Shown here one piece after another: positions 26,259 through 35,665 of a stretch of DNA of 64,000 bases (positions are counted from its first letter, which is position 1; every line of letters starts with the position of its first letter). Source of the stretch: JAPPOI01 sp028818055 (lineage in GTDB: Bacteria > Pseudomonadota > Alphaproteobacteria > Rhodobacterales > Rhodobacteraceae); the NCBI GenBank assembly GCA_965267405.1, contig OZ253954.1, forward strand, positions 1,054,001 through 1,118,000, in the 5' to 3' direction. Under the pieces are notes generated by a model, which searched no databases, had not been told where the DNA came from, and saw only the letters and a list, made by a program, of their open reading frames with translations. A program made the translations under genes and the position numbers.

Positions 26259-27068
26259 CTAGTGCGCCGGGACGTTGGCGGCATCAACAAGTGATCGGCC
26301 TCCATCAACTGTCAGAATCTGCCCGGTGACGAAACTTGACCCTTCTGCCGCCAAAAACTGCGCCACTTCGGCGAGCTCAGTGGGACTTGCGATGCGCGCC
26401 AGAGGTGTCGAATCTACGATGCTATCCCGATAATCTTCATTCTCGCCCAATGCTCCACGAAGAGACGCACTCATAACAGATCCAAGCGCTATTGCGTTAA
26501 CTCGTATTCGATGTGGTGCAAGAGCAACCGCCATGGATCGGGTCATCTGATCCACCGCAGCCGAGCTTACCGAATACGCTAGCAGCTCAGGATGAGTTCG
26601 GTATGCGGCGATCGAACTTAGGTTGATGATCGAGCCCACTGGAGCATCATCGTCCGCTCCTTCAGCTTGCTTGATCATGCGCTTTGCAAAGCTCTGAGTG
26701 AGCCGTAATGGTGTGATAAGGTTCTGAGTAATCAGCTTGCCAACCACATCGTCTTCATCTCGCAAGGGATCCGCAGCCAGCATCTGTCGGGATGCATTGA
26801 CCAAAATGTCCACCCGATCAAATCGGTCGATGGTTGCCGACAGAAGATTGGCAACCGTCAGCTTCTCTCGAAGGTCTCCAGCGAAATAACCGGTCGTACC
26901 TTCGTCATCGTCGCTAATTTCGCCGATTTCTTTGTTGAGCTTTTCTTCGTCCATATCGGCGAAAATGACGTTTGCACCCCTTGCCACGAAGTGCCTCGCA
27001 ATTGCCAAGCCTACCCCGTTTGCTGCGCCGGTGACGACGGCCGTTTTACCTGCGATGGAAAATGACAT
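26259..27068 (-). CDS. Atypical SDR family protein lacking the catalytic lysine
   Basis: 269 residues with an SDR fold: cofactor motif TGAANGVG near 14-21, acidic residue DMDEEKL after beta-2, and a C-terminal GQILTVDGG. Two key motifs deviate: NNAG reads NASR (LVNASRQML), and YxxxK reads YSVSS, with Ser (codon TCG) at the Lys position. The Ser of the triad (NLSSIAAY) and Tyr remain. It may be catalytically altered or non-catalytic. It starts 4 bp after the methyltransferase stop, with AAGGA overlapping that stop region, so the two are probably co-transcribed. Confidence 0.85.
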   Translation of the reverse strand: MSFSIAGKTAVVTGAANGVGLAIARHFVARGANVIFADMDEEKLNKEIGEISDDDEGTTGYFAGDLREKLTVANLLSATIDRFDRVDILVNASRQMLAADPLRDEDDVVGKLITQNLITPLRLTQSFAKRMIKQAEGADDDAPVGSIINLSSIAAYRTHPELLAYSVSSAAVDQMTRSMAVALAPHRIRVNAIALGSVMSASLRGALGENEDYRDSIVDSTPLARIASPTELAEVAQFLAAEGSSFVTGQILTVDGGRSLVDAANVPAH

Positions 27069-27072
27069 TGCG

Positions 27073-28062
27073 CTACATTCCTTTACGGCGTTGTTTTGGC
27101 GAAGATGCGTGAAAGATTTTGAAGGACGGGCTGTCGCCGAGTGATTTTACCGAGTGAAAGACGTCTTCGAGGGTCTTTTCGTAAGGCAAATGACGGTTTG
27201 CCACAAGCCAGAGCTCCCCGCGCGGCTTCAAAGTCCGGGCAGCTGCCCTGATAAAGTCTTGTCCAAGGGTCACTTCGGCGGCACGTCCCGTGTGGAACGG
27301 TGGGTTCATAACCACGTGGTCAAAGGGCTCGTCAGGTTCAAAAGACATCACATCCGCCCAGTGAAAACGGGCCCGTGCATCAGTCACATTTGTCTTTGCA
27401 AGACTCAAAGCGACAAAATCAGCCTCAACGACATCAAGGCTTGTCACATCGGGGCGCTCCAGGATTTCAGAACTCAGGTATCCCCAGCCTGCACCGAAAT
27501 CTGCGATGCTGCCTTTCATACCATCTGGTAGTGCGTCAGCGAGCAGCCGCGAAGCCGGGTCAATCCCATCGGCAGAGAATACGCCTGGTCCGGTCTGAAA
27601 TTTGCCCTCGATTATCGTAAATTCTGTATTCGCGGCAGGAATCGACAGGTTCTCAAAAATCGCCAGTTTCCCATGGGATTTCGAAACCACATCTTTCATG
27701 TCGCCATGTTGTCGCGCCAGCTTCAGATACGAACCAATTCCGTCCGTTTTTTGGCCATCTATCACAACCGGGCCATCAGTTGCCTCGCTCACGTGTGCAA
27801 GAACGAGCTCTGCCTCGGCCCGGGCGCGCGGAACACAGACGAAAGACATCGCAAATTCGCCAGCAAGAGATGGAATGACTTGGTAGCCCAACCTTTCGAA
27901 ATGCAAATAGGCTGGATAGCGACGCTGAACCACAACAACGCGCGAGCTTGGCAACAAGCCAAGATCGTCACCAATACTTGGCCCAACCACAGCGATTGGC
28001 CCATCTTCGGGAAGGTCCAAAAGACCTGTTTCCAATGCAATTCTTAATCTGTCCGAAAACAT
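27073..28062 (-). CDS. RsmC-like class I SAM methyltransferase (16S rRNA m2G1207 type)
   Basis: About 329 residues in two halves, as in RsmC: a degenerate N-terminal half and an active C-terminal half with SAM motif ADFGAGWGYLS and catalytic VMNPPFHTGR, followed by PRGELWLVANRHLPYE. It probably methylates guanine N2 in 16S rRNA. The start is uncertain: I prefer ATG 28062 (MFSDRLRIALE), but a GTG at 28104 would overlap clpS. It lies just downstream of clpS in the same direction. Confidence 0.82.
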   Translation of the reverse strand: MFSDRLRIALETGLLDLPEDGPIAVVGPSIGDDLGLLPSSRVVVVQRRYPAYLHFERLGYQVIPSLAGEFAMSFVCVPRARAEAELVLAHVSEATDGPVVIDGQKTDGIGSYLKLARQHGDMKDVVSKSHGKLAIFENLSIPAANTEFTIIEGKFQTGPGVFSADGIDPASRLLADALPDGMKGSIADFGAGWGYLSSEILERPDVTSLDVVEADFVALSLAKTNVTDARARFHWADVMSFEPDEPFDHVVMNPPFHTGRAAEVTLGQDFIRAAARTLKPRGELWLVANRHLPYEKTLEDVFHSVKSLGDSPSFKIFHASSPKQRRKGM

Positions 28063-28082
28063 GGGAGACAGGCCAACCTGGC

Positions 28083-28427
28083 CTATTCCTTTTCCATCGT
28101 GCACTGCAGCGGATGCTGATGGCGGCGAGCAAAATCCATAACCTGCGCAACTTTTGTTTCGGCGACCTCAAACGAGAAGACGCCAACCACGGCCAATCCT
28201 TTTTTGTGAACCGTCAGCATAAGTTCAAATGCTTGCGTGTGGGACATGCCAAAAAACCGCTCAAGCACGTGAACGACAAACTCCATAGGGGTGTAGTCGT
28301 CGTTGAGTAACATGACCTTATACAGCGGCGGACGTTGTGTCTTTGACTTGGTCTCAGTCAGGACACCAGTATCGCCATCTTCAGGCGTGTCATCCGCAGC
28401 CATCATATGGATTTCAAATGGGTTCAC
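28083..28427 (-). CDS. clpS: ATP-dependent Clp protease adaptor ClpS
   Basis: 114 residues. The flexible N-terminus is followed by the ClpS core PPLYKVMLLNDDYTPMEFVV, with N-degron pocket residues in the NDDYTPMEFV loop, and VHKKGLAVVGVFSFEVAETK. It delivers N-end-rule substrates to ClpAP. I chose the GTG at 28427, preceded by AGGAAAG, which gives the usual family length; upstream ATGs would add about 15-50 unsupported residues. It is divergent from the HAD hydrolase at 28517. Confidence 0.93.
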   Translation of the reverse strand: MNPFEIHMMAADDTPEDGDTGVLTETKSKTQRPPLYKVMLLNDDYTPMEFVVHVLERFFGMSHTQAFELMLTVHKKGLAVVGVFSFEVAETKVAQVMDFARRHQHPLQCTMEKE

Positions 28428-28516
28428 GATACTTTCCTGGAGTCCTTTGCTCGGGCAAGGAATATATGCCATTTCGTACCAGTGAAAAGGGGCCTTTGGC
28501 GAGGAATAGCTAAAGA

Positions 28517-29218
28517 ATGCTAACAACACTTTGCTTCGACGCCGATGATACGCTTTGGCACAACGAACGTTTCTTCCGCATGACACAGGATCACTTTACA
28601 GAGTTGCTAAGCAACCACGCTGATCCTGACCATCTTGCCGAACGCCTTCTCGAGGCCGAGCGTCGAAACATCGGCCGTTACGGGTTTGGGATAAAAGGTT
28701 TCGTTCTTTCTATGGTCGAAACCGCTTTAGACGTCACCGAAAACAAGGTTTCCGGCGATGTTGTTCGCGAAATCATCGAAGCAGGCCAGGATATGCTTGA
28801 ACATCCAATCGAGCTCCTTCCTGGCGTCGAAGAAACCATCACGCAACTCTCCAATGACCACCATCTAGTGGTGATTACCAAAGGCGATCTACTTGATCAG
28901 GAACGAAAGATCGCCCAATCGGGATTGGGTGATCTTTTCGATAATGTTGAGATTGTCTCGGAGAAGACCGAAGCCGTTTACGCCGGAATTTTCGAACGGC
29001 TGGAGACACCGCCGGATCGCGCCCTGATGGCGGGGAATTCCATGCGTTCAGACGTCGTACCAGTCCTTCAGGCCGGGGGTTGGGCCGTGCATGTTCCCCA
29101 TGAACTTGAATGGGAAATCGAAGCTGCCGAAACGCCGGCTGATCACGATAGATACCGATCTGTCACAGTATTCTCCGAGATCCCCAACGTTATCAGACAG
29201 ATAAACAACAAGATGTAG
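28517..29218 (+). CDS. HAD family hydrolase
   Basis: 233 residues. Motif I is FDADDTLWHN (nucleophile D8, acid D10), motif II lies in HLVVITKGD, motif III around the Lys of KTE, and motif IV is MAGNSMRSDV. A helical cap domain occupies about 17-90. It is probably a phosphatase acting on a small phosphometabolite; many relatives are nucleotidase-like. The substrate cannot be read from the sequence. Confidence 0.87.
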   Translation: MLTTLCFDADDTLWHNERFFRMTQDHFTELLSNHADPDHLAERLLEAERRNIGRYGFGIKGFVLSMVETALDVTENKVSGDVVREIIEAGQDMLEHPIELLPGVEETITQLSNDHHLVVITKGDLLDQERKIAQSGLGDLFDNVEIVSEKTEAVYAGIFERLETPPDRALMAGNSMRSDVVPVLQAGGWAVHVPHELEWEIEAAETPADHDRYRSVTVFSEIPNVIRQINNKM

Positions 29219-29376
29219 CGGTCAACCGCGCTTAAGGTGCCGGATGTCCGAACCGAACGTCTTCGAATGATTATCCCTAAAATTGACCGTTTGCCTGCGA
29301 CTCGTTGCGTGTTACAGTCGCCCAAATGGTACCCGGCCATAAAGATCGGGACCGGAGGCAGATAAAGGGCAGTGTC

Positions 29377-30786
29377 GTGAACATTCCCGTCGTTTTGCGC
29401 GCATTCGTTTGCGCCGCGGTTTGTATTTTTTCAATTTCAGCCACTGTGGCCCTCGCCGCACCCTATGCCGCTATGGTTATGGATGCGCGAACCGGTCAGG
29501 TTTTGCACTCACGCAATGCCGACACAAAGTTGCACCCCGCATCCTTGACCAAGATGATGACACTTTACGTTGTCTTCGATGCAGTGCGCAAAGGCGAGAT
29601 CAGCCTAGATACACGCGTTAAGATTTCAAAAAAGGCTGCAGCTGAACCTCCTTCAAAGCTTGGATTGAAGGCCGGCCAACGGATCCAACTTCGATATCTA
29701 ATTCGCGCTGCTGCAGTGAAATCCGCAAACGATGCAGCAACGGCGTTGGGTGAAGCTGTTTCGGGTAGCGAAGCTGCATTTGCCCGCCGCATGACGCGAA
29801 CTGCAAAAGCAATGGGTATGAGCAAGACGACGTTCAAAAATGCCCATGGCCTCACCGAGTCCGGTCACCTCTCCACTGCGCGAGATATGACCACGCTAGG
29901 GCGCCAGCTGTTTTACGACTTCCCAGAGTATTACAATTTGTTCTCGCGGCGAACGACCAGTACCGGCGTGAAGAATGTCTCAAATACGAACACACGCCTT
30001 TTGAACAGCTATCGCGGCGCAGATGGCATCAAAACAGGTTACACGAGGGCTGCTGGGTACAACCTCGTCGCGTCGGCAGAGCGCGGGCAGGAACGGATTA
30101 TTGCAACTGTATTTGGTGGCCGTTCGGTGACTTGGCGCAACGCGCGCGTCGCTGAACTTTTAAATATGGGTTTTGATCGAGCTCCTTCACGCGTGGCCAT
30201 CCGCAAGCCATCGAAACCAAACCTCACCGGAAACACGGCACCTGCTGGCAAGATCATTCGAACAACTGGGCTAATTTCAAAAAGTCCGCGGCCATCATTG
30301 CGACCCGGACCGGAGTTGGACGCTGGCGTCTTGGTGGCCATGAAGGACGGCATCGAAGACGCACTGGTTGAAGTCGCAGCCGTTGACAGCGCGAAGGAAA
30401 ACCCAGCAACGGATAAACCGGCTTTGGTGGCCGGCCTATCTGCGTCGCACTCAAGTCCTCCACCACGTCCAAACTTCGCCGAAACTCAAACCGCAAAAGC
30501 GACGCCGAAAGACGAAAACGTTGTCGTGACCAGGATGACAACGTCGGGTGGCCGCCATTGGGCAATCAATGTCGGACAGTTTTCCTCGAGGCATGAAGCC
30601 GAAAAGATGTTGTTGAAAACTGCGCTGGTAGAACTTGGTACATTGGATGAAGCGCTTCGCAAAGTCGTTCAAAGCCAAACCGGCTTTGAAGCAAACTTTG
30701 TGGGGCTTTCTGAAGCAAAAGCAGAATTGGCGTGCCGTCGCTTATTGGCTCAGAACGTCAATTGCACGCCGATTGGTCCGGGTTGA
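29377..30786 (+). CDS. D-alanyl-D-alanine carboxypeptidase with C-terminal SPOR domain
   Basis: 469 residues from GTG 29377 (AAAGGG upstream); earlier starts give a cytoplasmic extension before the signal peptide and are less likely. The signal peptide is at about 1-28, followed by a peptidase S11/PBP5-like domain with SLTK (S56, K59), SAN in VKSANDAATAL and KTG in IKTGYTRAAG. A Pro-rich linker leads to a SPOR-type peptidoglycan-binding domain (about 390-469, WAINVGQFSSRHEAEK). It trims peptidoglycan pentapeptides, probably at septal denuded glycan. Confidence 0.92.
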   Translation: MNIPVVLRAFVCAAVCIFSISATVALAAPYAAMVMDARTGQVLHSRNADTKLHPASLTKMMTLYVVFDAVRKGEISLDTRVKISKKAAAEPPSKLGLKAGQRIQLRYLIRAAAVKSANDAATALGEAVSGSEAAFARRMTRTAKAMGMSKTTFKNAHGLTESGHLSTARDMTTLGRQLFYDFPEYYNLFSRRTTSTGVKNVSNTNTRLLNSYRGADGIKTGYTRAAGYNLVASAERGQERIIATVFGGRSVTWRNARVAELLNMGFDRAPSRVAIRKPSKPNLTGNTAPAGKIIRTTGLISKSPRPSLRPGPELDAGVLVAMKDGIEDALVEVAAVDSAKENPATDKPALVAGLSASHSSPPPRPNFAETQTAKATPKDENVVVTRMTTSGGRHWAINVGQFSSRHEAEKMLLKTALVELGTLDEALRKVVQSQTGFEANFVGLSEAKAELACRRLLAQNVNCTPIGPG

Positions 30787-31359
30787 TCAGGCGCGACCCG
30801 CGTCTGCTGATAACATCAACGCATCGACACCCATTGAAGCAAGAGCCGCTTGCCACTTTGCGTCGTCATCAGGATTGAAAATAATCTCTCGTGACGCATC
30901 GCAGGTCAGCCAGCCGTTTCGAAGAATTTCATCTTCCAGTTGGCCAGGGCCCCAACCGGAATACCCCAGTGCCAGAAGCGCGTCACTGGGACCTTGGCCG
31001 TTGGCTATATGCTCCACAACATCAAGCGTTGCAGTCATTCCAAACTCGTCACCAACCTGAAGGGTCGCTTCCTCGGAGGAATAGTCGCCACTATGAAGAA
31101 CGAACCCGCGGCCTCCATCAACAGGTCCTCCGAAGTGAACCCGGATGTCGCGGTCTTGCCCGCCATCATCGAGGCCCAATTGCGCAAGTAGTGCAGGAAA
31201 CTCGACGTCCGGGTTGGGTTTATTGATGATCAAGCCAAGAGCCCCGTCCGCCGAATGGGCGCAAACAAAGATCACCGACTTCTCGAATCGTGGATCACCC
31301 ATACCCGGCATGGCGATCAACATTTTACCTTCGAGCGAGGATTCGAGGTCTTCATCCAT
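30787..31359 (-). CDS. YqgE/AlgH family protein
   Basis: 190 residues. The family opening GKMLIAMPGMGDPRFEKSVI is followed by FVCAHSADGALGLIINKP, with HFGGPVDGGRGFVLHS in the middle and GYSGWGPGQLEDEI later. It is a cytoplasmic DUF179 protein; AlgH was named for alginate regulation in Pseudomonas, but the molecular role is unknown. Its stop abuts the convergent carboxypeptidase stop with no gap. Confidence 0.93.
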   Translation of the reverse strand: MDEDLESSLEGKMLIAMPGMGDPRFEKSVIFVCAHSADGALGLIINKPNPDVEFPALLAQLGLDDGGQDRDIRVHFGGPVDGGRGFVLHSGDYSSEEATLQVGDEFGMTATLDVVEHIANGQGPSDALLALGYSGWGPGQLEDEILRNGWLTCDASREIIFNPDDDAKWQAALASMGVDALMLSADAGRA

Positions 31360-31410
31360 GCCTTAAAGATGGGGAGATTCGGGGTAATCCTTCAAGGACA
31401 TCAAAGTCAC

Positions 31411-31438
31411 AATCACAAAGGCTTTCAGCTTTGTGATT
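31411..31438. promoter_or_regulatory. Long inverted repeat in a divergent promoter region
   Basis: Arms AATCACAAAG and CTTTGTGATT (10 bp, perfect) flank an 8-base centre. It lies between the divergent starts of the YqgE gene (31359) and the DsbD-like gene (31473). The symmetry and promoter position suggest an operator. A hairpin is also possible, but a terminator has no obvious use between divergent genes. Confidence 0.5.
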
Positions 31439-31472
31439 TTCACCACGCACAAATGCCGACTATTTGAACGTT

Positions 31473-32276
31473 ATGGCACGTATATGCTCATCCATGGCCC
31501 TTATGGCTGCGTTGGTCGTTCCCAGCAGCGGAATGGCCGAGGTTCATTCCTCGATCGCCGACGTCGAACTTCTCGCAGGGTGGCGATCGGCGAACGGCAA
31601 ACACGTTGCCGCCATTCAGATCGAGCTTGAACCGGGATGGAAGACTTATTGGCGTGCGCCCGGTGACGCGGGGATCCCACCCATCTTTGAGTGGGTCACC
31701 ACCGAGAATGTTTCGGAGATTGCGGTAGCGTTTCCCGTTCCACAGGTCTTTGACCAAAATGGTCTTCGCTCTGTCGGCTACGAAGACACCGTGATTTTCC
31801 CTCTTGTGGTCACGCCCAAGGACAAAGCTTCGAATATCACATTGTCTGGCAGAGTGATTGTCGGGGTATGCGAGGATGTCTGCGTTCCGCTCGCGGTCAA
31901 AGTATCTGCGGTTCTGCCGGTTTCTATAGTGAAACAAACCGAAAGTATTTCCGCAGCAATGGCAAACCGCCCCATGAGTGCGCGCGAAGCCGGCGTGAAA
32001 AACGCAAAATGCAAGATTAAGCCAATTAGTGACGGGATGCAGCTAAACGCTTCTGTGACGATGCCCTCTCTTGGCTCAGACGAATTTGCCGTGATTGAGA
32101 TGCGCGACCGTTCAATTTGGGTTTCCGAGGCAGATGTGTCGCGTAACGGAAACACCCTATCGGCCACAGTCGATCTCGTTCCTCAGAATGCCCAGCCGTT
32201 TGCCATTTCTCGACAAGACGTACGGATCACCATCCTAGGAGATGGTCAAGCCGTAGACATTCAAGGATGCAGCTAG
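31473..32276 (+). CDS. Periplasmic DsbD N-terminal-domain protein
   Basis: 267 residues from ATG 31473. A signal peptide (to about 25, SSGMA) precedes a DsbD-alpha/DsbC-like immunoglobulin fold: GWKTYWRAPGDAGIPP, SVGYEDTVIFPLVV and the redox pair in VGVCEDVCVPL. Unlike full DsbD, there is no membrane or C-terminal thioredoxin domain, so it is a stand-alone electron acceptor or reductase domain, as in Scs-type systems. A TTG three codons upstream is possible. The end overlaps the convergent RND gene by 4 bp. Confidence 0.85.
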   Translation: MARICSSMALMAALVVPSSGMAEVHSSIADVELLAGWRSANGKHVAAIQIELEPGWKTYWRAPGDAGIPPIFEWVTTENVSEIAVAFPVPQVFDQNGLRSVGYEDTVIFPLVVTPKDKASNITLSGRVIVGVCEDVCVPLAVKVSAVLPVSIVKQTESISAAMANRPMSAREAGVKNAKCKIKPISDGMQLNASVTMPSLGSDEFAVIEMRDRSIWVSEADVSRNGNTLSATVDLVPQNAQPFAISRQDVRITILGDGQAVDIQGCS

Positions 32277-35200
32277 GCTATACGCCTGCGATTAGAGGCG
32301 GCAAACCTCAATATGGCCGCGCCCCAAGCTAGCAACGTCAGCGCAGCCGAGCCTGCAACAAAAACCGCGAAGGCGATGGCCAGCGTCACCTCTCCTCCAA
32401 GGAAGATAGGCAAGGAGCCCGTCACAAGCACCGATCCCAAAGTCGCGGCAAACCAAGCGGCGATTGCCATCGACAACAGGATGCCAAGCGGCCTGATACC
32501 TGGTGCACGGCCAACGAAAGCTCTGCGGGCTGCCCGGGTGTTGCGTCCCAAATCGTGACCAATCGCGACTAGTGCAGGCACCACCAGAAGCACCAACACC
32601 AAACCAAAGCCCAGCCCGTACGTTAGTGTGATGATCGTGGGTTTCAGGAATTGTGCGTCGCGAGAGGTTTCATAAAGCAAAGGTGTTAGGCCGAGCACAG
32701 TTGTTAGTGTCGTCAAAATTACAGGTCGTAGCCTGTCCGACGCAGCATCAATGATTGCGGGAAACAAACCTCGATCTTCGGCGTATTCGTCAATCGTTGT
32801 GACCAACACGATCGAGTCATTGATGATTATGCCAACCATCCCAATCAAGCCGACAACCGAGAACATCGAAAGCGGGATATCCCAGACGTAATGTCCCCAA
32901 ATCGCACCTACGAGGCCGAAGGGAATGATTCCCATCACTACAAGCGGGCGCGACCAGCTGCCAAACACCCAACAAAGGGTCACATAAATACCGGCAAGGC
33001 ACAGGATGAGACCCGTTAAGGCGTCAGACAGGAAGTCCCTTTCCTGCTCGGCCAAGCCCGCCATTGAAGTCGAAATGCCGAAAGTTTCCTGAAGGTCAGG
33101 AAGAACAACTTCACGTATCTCGACCGAGATCTCTTCGGCTCTGGCAGGATCATCCTCTGACAAATCTCCTGTAACCGACACGACGCGCACGCCGTTTTCG
33201 CGAACCACAGTCGAAAAGCCAACGCGGCGTTCAACGGTCACAATATCCGCAAGCGGAACGTAATTTCCTTCACCACTTGCAGCGGGTCCGGTGCGGATCA
33301 GCATGCGGTCCAGAAAGTCCGCTGTGAGTTCGCCATCTGGTAGCTCGACACGAATGGACGCTGACCGCGGGCCATCCGGATAGGTTGCGGCCTCCACTCC
33401 GGCCAGACGTGCACGCAGAACGGAACCCAGATCGTCTATGGTCAGCCCAAGCGCTTGGCCTTGCGGAGTCAGCTCAAGTACCAATTCCTCTTTGTCGTAC
33501 GACAGGCTGTCTTCCAGCGCAGAGACTTCTGGATAGATGGCCAATCGCGTCTTCAATGCCTCCGCAGCCGACTTCAACTGATCAGCGCTTGCGCCGGATA
33601 GCTCAACATGAATTGCATCGCCTCCCGGCCCAGACCTCCATCCACGGAAGCTGATTGTTTCAAGCATTGGATGCCGCGGAACCGCGTCCTGAAGTTCGGC
33701 AACAAACGCAAAACTCGAATACGGACGCAAATCGGCGTCGATCAATTCGATCGCAATAGATCCCAGCTGAGAGGAGTCCTTTGTGTCCTGGCCCGCCAAT
33801 CCGCGACCAGTTGTGCCACCGATCTCGGCCAATGCGAATTTGATTGGATTACGTCCGTGCTCTTCTTCGTATTTCGCACCAAGGTCCTCGACAGTTTTTT
33901 GAAGGGTCCTCATGACTTCGAAAGTGTCATCGCGCGTAGCGCCTGGCACCATCGCGAAATTGCCTGTCACTGAACTACGCTCCGGCGCATTGAAAAAGCG
34001 CCATTTGACGTCGCCCCCTATGAACAGAACAGCCTGGGTCGCCAGTATCACAACGACCGCGGCGATCACCGGGTAGCGGGCCCAAATGACAGCACCCATG
34101 AACGAACGAAAGATATTGTCGCGGAACCAGCGGAAGCCCTTATTGACCTGCCGCGACGGCCAATCATACCAGTGCTCTTGCGCAGTATGGATCAAGGCGT
34201 GCTTCATATGGTTCGGCAAAATGATGAAGCATTCGACCAATGACGCGATAAGAACAACGATGACCGTAAATGGGATATCTGCGATCAAGTCACCAAATCG
34301 TCCTCCGATCGCGACAAGGCCAAAGAAAGCAATGATTGTCGTGATCGTGGCCGAAAACACAGGAACAAACATCCGCCGCGCAGCGTTTTCTGCAGCCGTC
34401 GTCGGGTCCTCACCCAGCCTCCTCGCACGGAAGTCTGCGTGTTCGCCAACGACGATTGCGTCGTCGACGACAATGCCCAAGGTAATGATCAGCGCGAAAA
34501 GCGAGATCATGTTTATTGTCAATCCGGCCACGTACATCATGGCAACCGCAGCCACCATCGCGACCGGAATACCGGCGGCCACCCAAAATGCTGTTCGCGC
34601 GTTTAAGAAAAGGAACAGAAGTGCGACAACCAGCCCAAGCCCGACCAAGCCGTTATCCAAAAGAATATTCAGACGGCCTGTAATGGATTCAGCCAAAGTG
34701 CGGATCAATGCGATCTCTACATTTTCCGGCAAAGTTGACTGCATTTCTGCAGTCACCTCTTCGACTTGGCGTTGCATGCGAATGGCATCACCGGTCGCTG
34801 ACCTATCGACGCGGATGGAAATCGCAGGTTCCGGCCCGACAAAGTAGGCGCGCTCACGATCCACGCCTTCTACTCTGACACGGGCTACATCGCCGACCGT
34901 CAGTTGGTTTCCGTCATCGCCTGTGCGCAGAACAATTGCTTCGATCTGGTCCGCAGACCGTTTCGCCACACCTGTCCGAACGCGCGACGCACCACTGACG
35001 TCTCCTGCCGGATTGGTTTCAACCTCGGCCCCGATGGCGGCCGCGATTTCGTGCATCGAGATATCGTGTCGGATCAAATCCAACGACGTCACCTCAACAA
35101 TTGTCTCGGGTGCGGCCAAACCGCGAATTGTGGTGCGTGTAATTCCTTCAGCGAACAGACGAGCCACAAATTCGTCGGCGAAGTTCGCCAACTGGTCTAC

Positions 35201-35665
35201 ACCGACAGGCCCGGAAATCACGACGTCGGTCACTCGGTCTGACCACCGGCTCTGAACTACATCGGGGTCTTCTGCCGACTCCGGCAGATTTTGCGCGCCA
35301 TCCAGCGCCGTATCGACATCAGACTGGGCCTGCTCCATGTCCCAACCCGGTTCGAATTCAAGCGAGATGCTTGCACTGCCTTCGCGGGAACGCGAAGTCG
35401 TCGCGATCACGCCATCGACCGACTGCAACGCAGGCTCCAAGACCTGCACAATCGCAAGATCTACATCCTCTGCACCCGCGCCATCCCATTGAACTTGAAC
35501 GGTAATGTCATCAACGACGATGTCCGGAAAGAATTGAGCCCTCATCTTCGGGATGGCGTACAAACCTGCCATCAATACCAAAATCAGGATCAAGTTCGCT
35601 GCTGTCTTGTGGCGCGTGAAGTACGAAAGAACCCCACCTGCCGCCTTGGAGAGCCCGCGCGCCAT
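32273..35665 (-). CDS. RND family efflux transporter permease (AcrB-like)
   Basis: 1130 residues with 12 predicted TM helices and two large periplasmic loops. The opening FTRHKTAANLILILVLMAG, the TM4 proton-relay motif LGIVVDDAIVVGEH (Asp pair) and GMVGIIINDSIVLVTTIDEY in the second half mark the hydrophobe/amphiphile efflux class. It drives proton-coupled export with the adaptor encoded immediately upstream (1-bp TAATG overlap). No outer-membrane TolC-type gene is adjacent. The substrate is unknown. Confidence 0.95.
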   Translation of the reverse strand: MARGLSKAAGGVLSYFTRHKTAANLILILVLMAGLYAIPKMRAQFFPDIVVDDITVQVQWDGAGAEDVDLAIVQVLEPALQSVDGVIATTSRSREGSASISLEFEPGWDMEQAQSDVDTALDGAQNLPESAEDPDVVQSRWSDRVTDVVISGPVGVDQLANFADEFVARLFAEGITRTTIRGLAAPETIVEVTSLDLIRHDISMHEIAAAIGAEVETNPAGDVSGASRVRTGVAKRSADQIEAIVLRTGDDGNQLTVGDVARVRVEGVDRERAYFVGPEPAISIRVDRSATGDAIRMQRQVEEVTAEMQSTLPENVEIALIRTLAESITGRLNILLDNGLVGLGLVVALLFLFLNARTAFWVAAGIPVAMVAAVAMMYVAGLTINMISLFALIITLGIVVDDAIVVGEHADFRARRLGEDPTTAAENAARRMFVPVFSATITTIIAFFGLVAIGGRFGDLIADIPFTVIVVLIASLVECFIILPNHMKHALIHTAQEHWYDWPSRQVNKGFRWFRDNIFRSFMGAVIWARYPVIAAVVVILATQAVLFIGGDVKWRFFNAPERSSVTGNFAMVPGATRDDTFEVMRTLQKTVEDLGAKYEEEHGRNPIKFALAEIGGTTGRGLAGQDTKDSSQLGSIAIELIDADLRPYSSFAFVAELQDAVPRHPMLETISFRGWRSGPGGDAIHVELSGASADQLKSAAEALKTRLAIYPEVSALEDSLSYDKEELVLELTPQGQALGLTIDDLGSVLRARLAGVEAATYPDGPRSASIRVELPDGELTADFLDRMLIRTGPAASGEGNYVPLADIVTVERRVGFSTVVRENGVRVVSVTGDLSEDDPARAEEISVEIREVVLPDLQETFGISTSMAGLAEQERDFLSDALTGLILCLAGIYVTLCWVFGSWSRPLVVMGIIPFGLVGAIWGHYVWDIPLSMFSVVGLIGMVGIIINDSIVLVTTIDEYAEDRGLFPAIIDAASDRLRPVILTTLTTVLGLTPLLYETSRDAQFLKPTIITLTYGLGFGLVLVLLVVPALVAIGHDLGRNTRAARRAFVGRAPGIRPLGILLSMAIAAWFAATLGSVLVTGSLPIFLGGEVTLAIAFAVFVAGSAALTLLAWGAAILRFAASNRRRIA

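Noticed and set aside
34086..34847. 253-codon plus-strand frame within the RND gene
   Set aside because: It is a shadow of the real minus-strand gene, which keeps clear RND motifs throughout.
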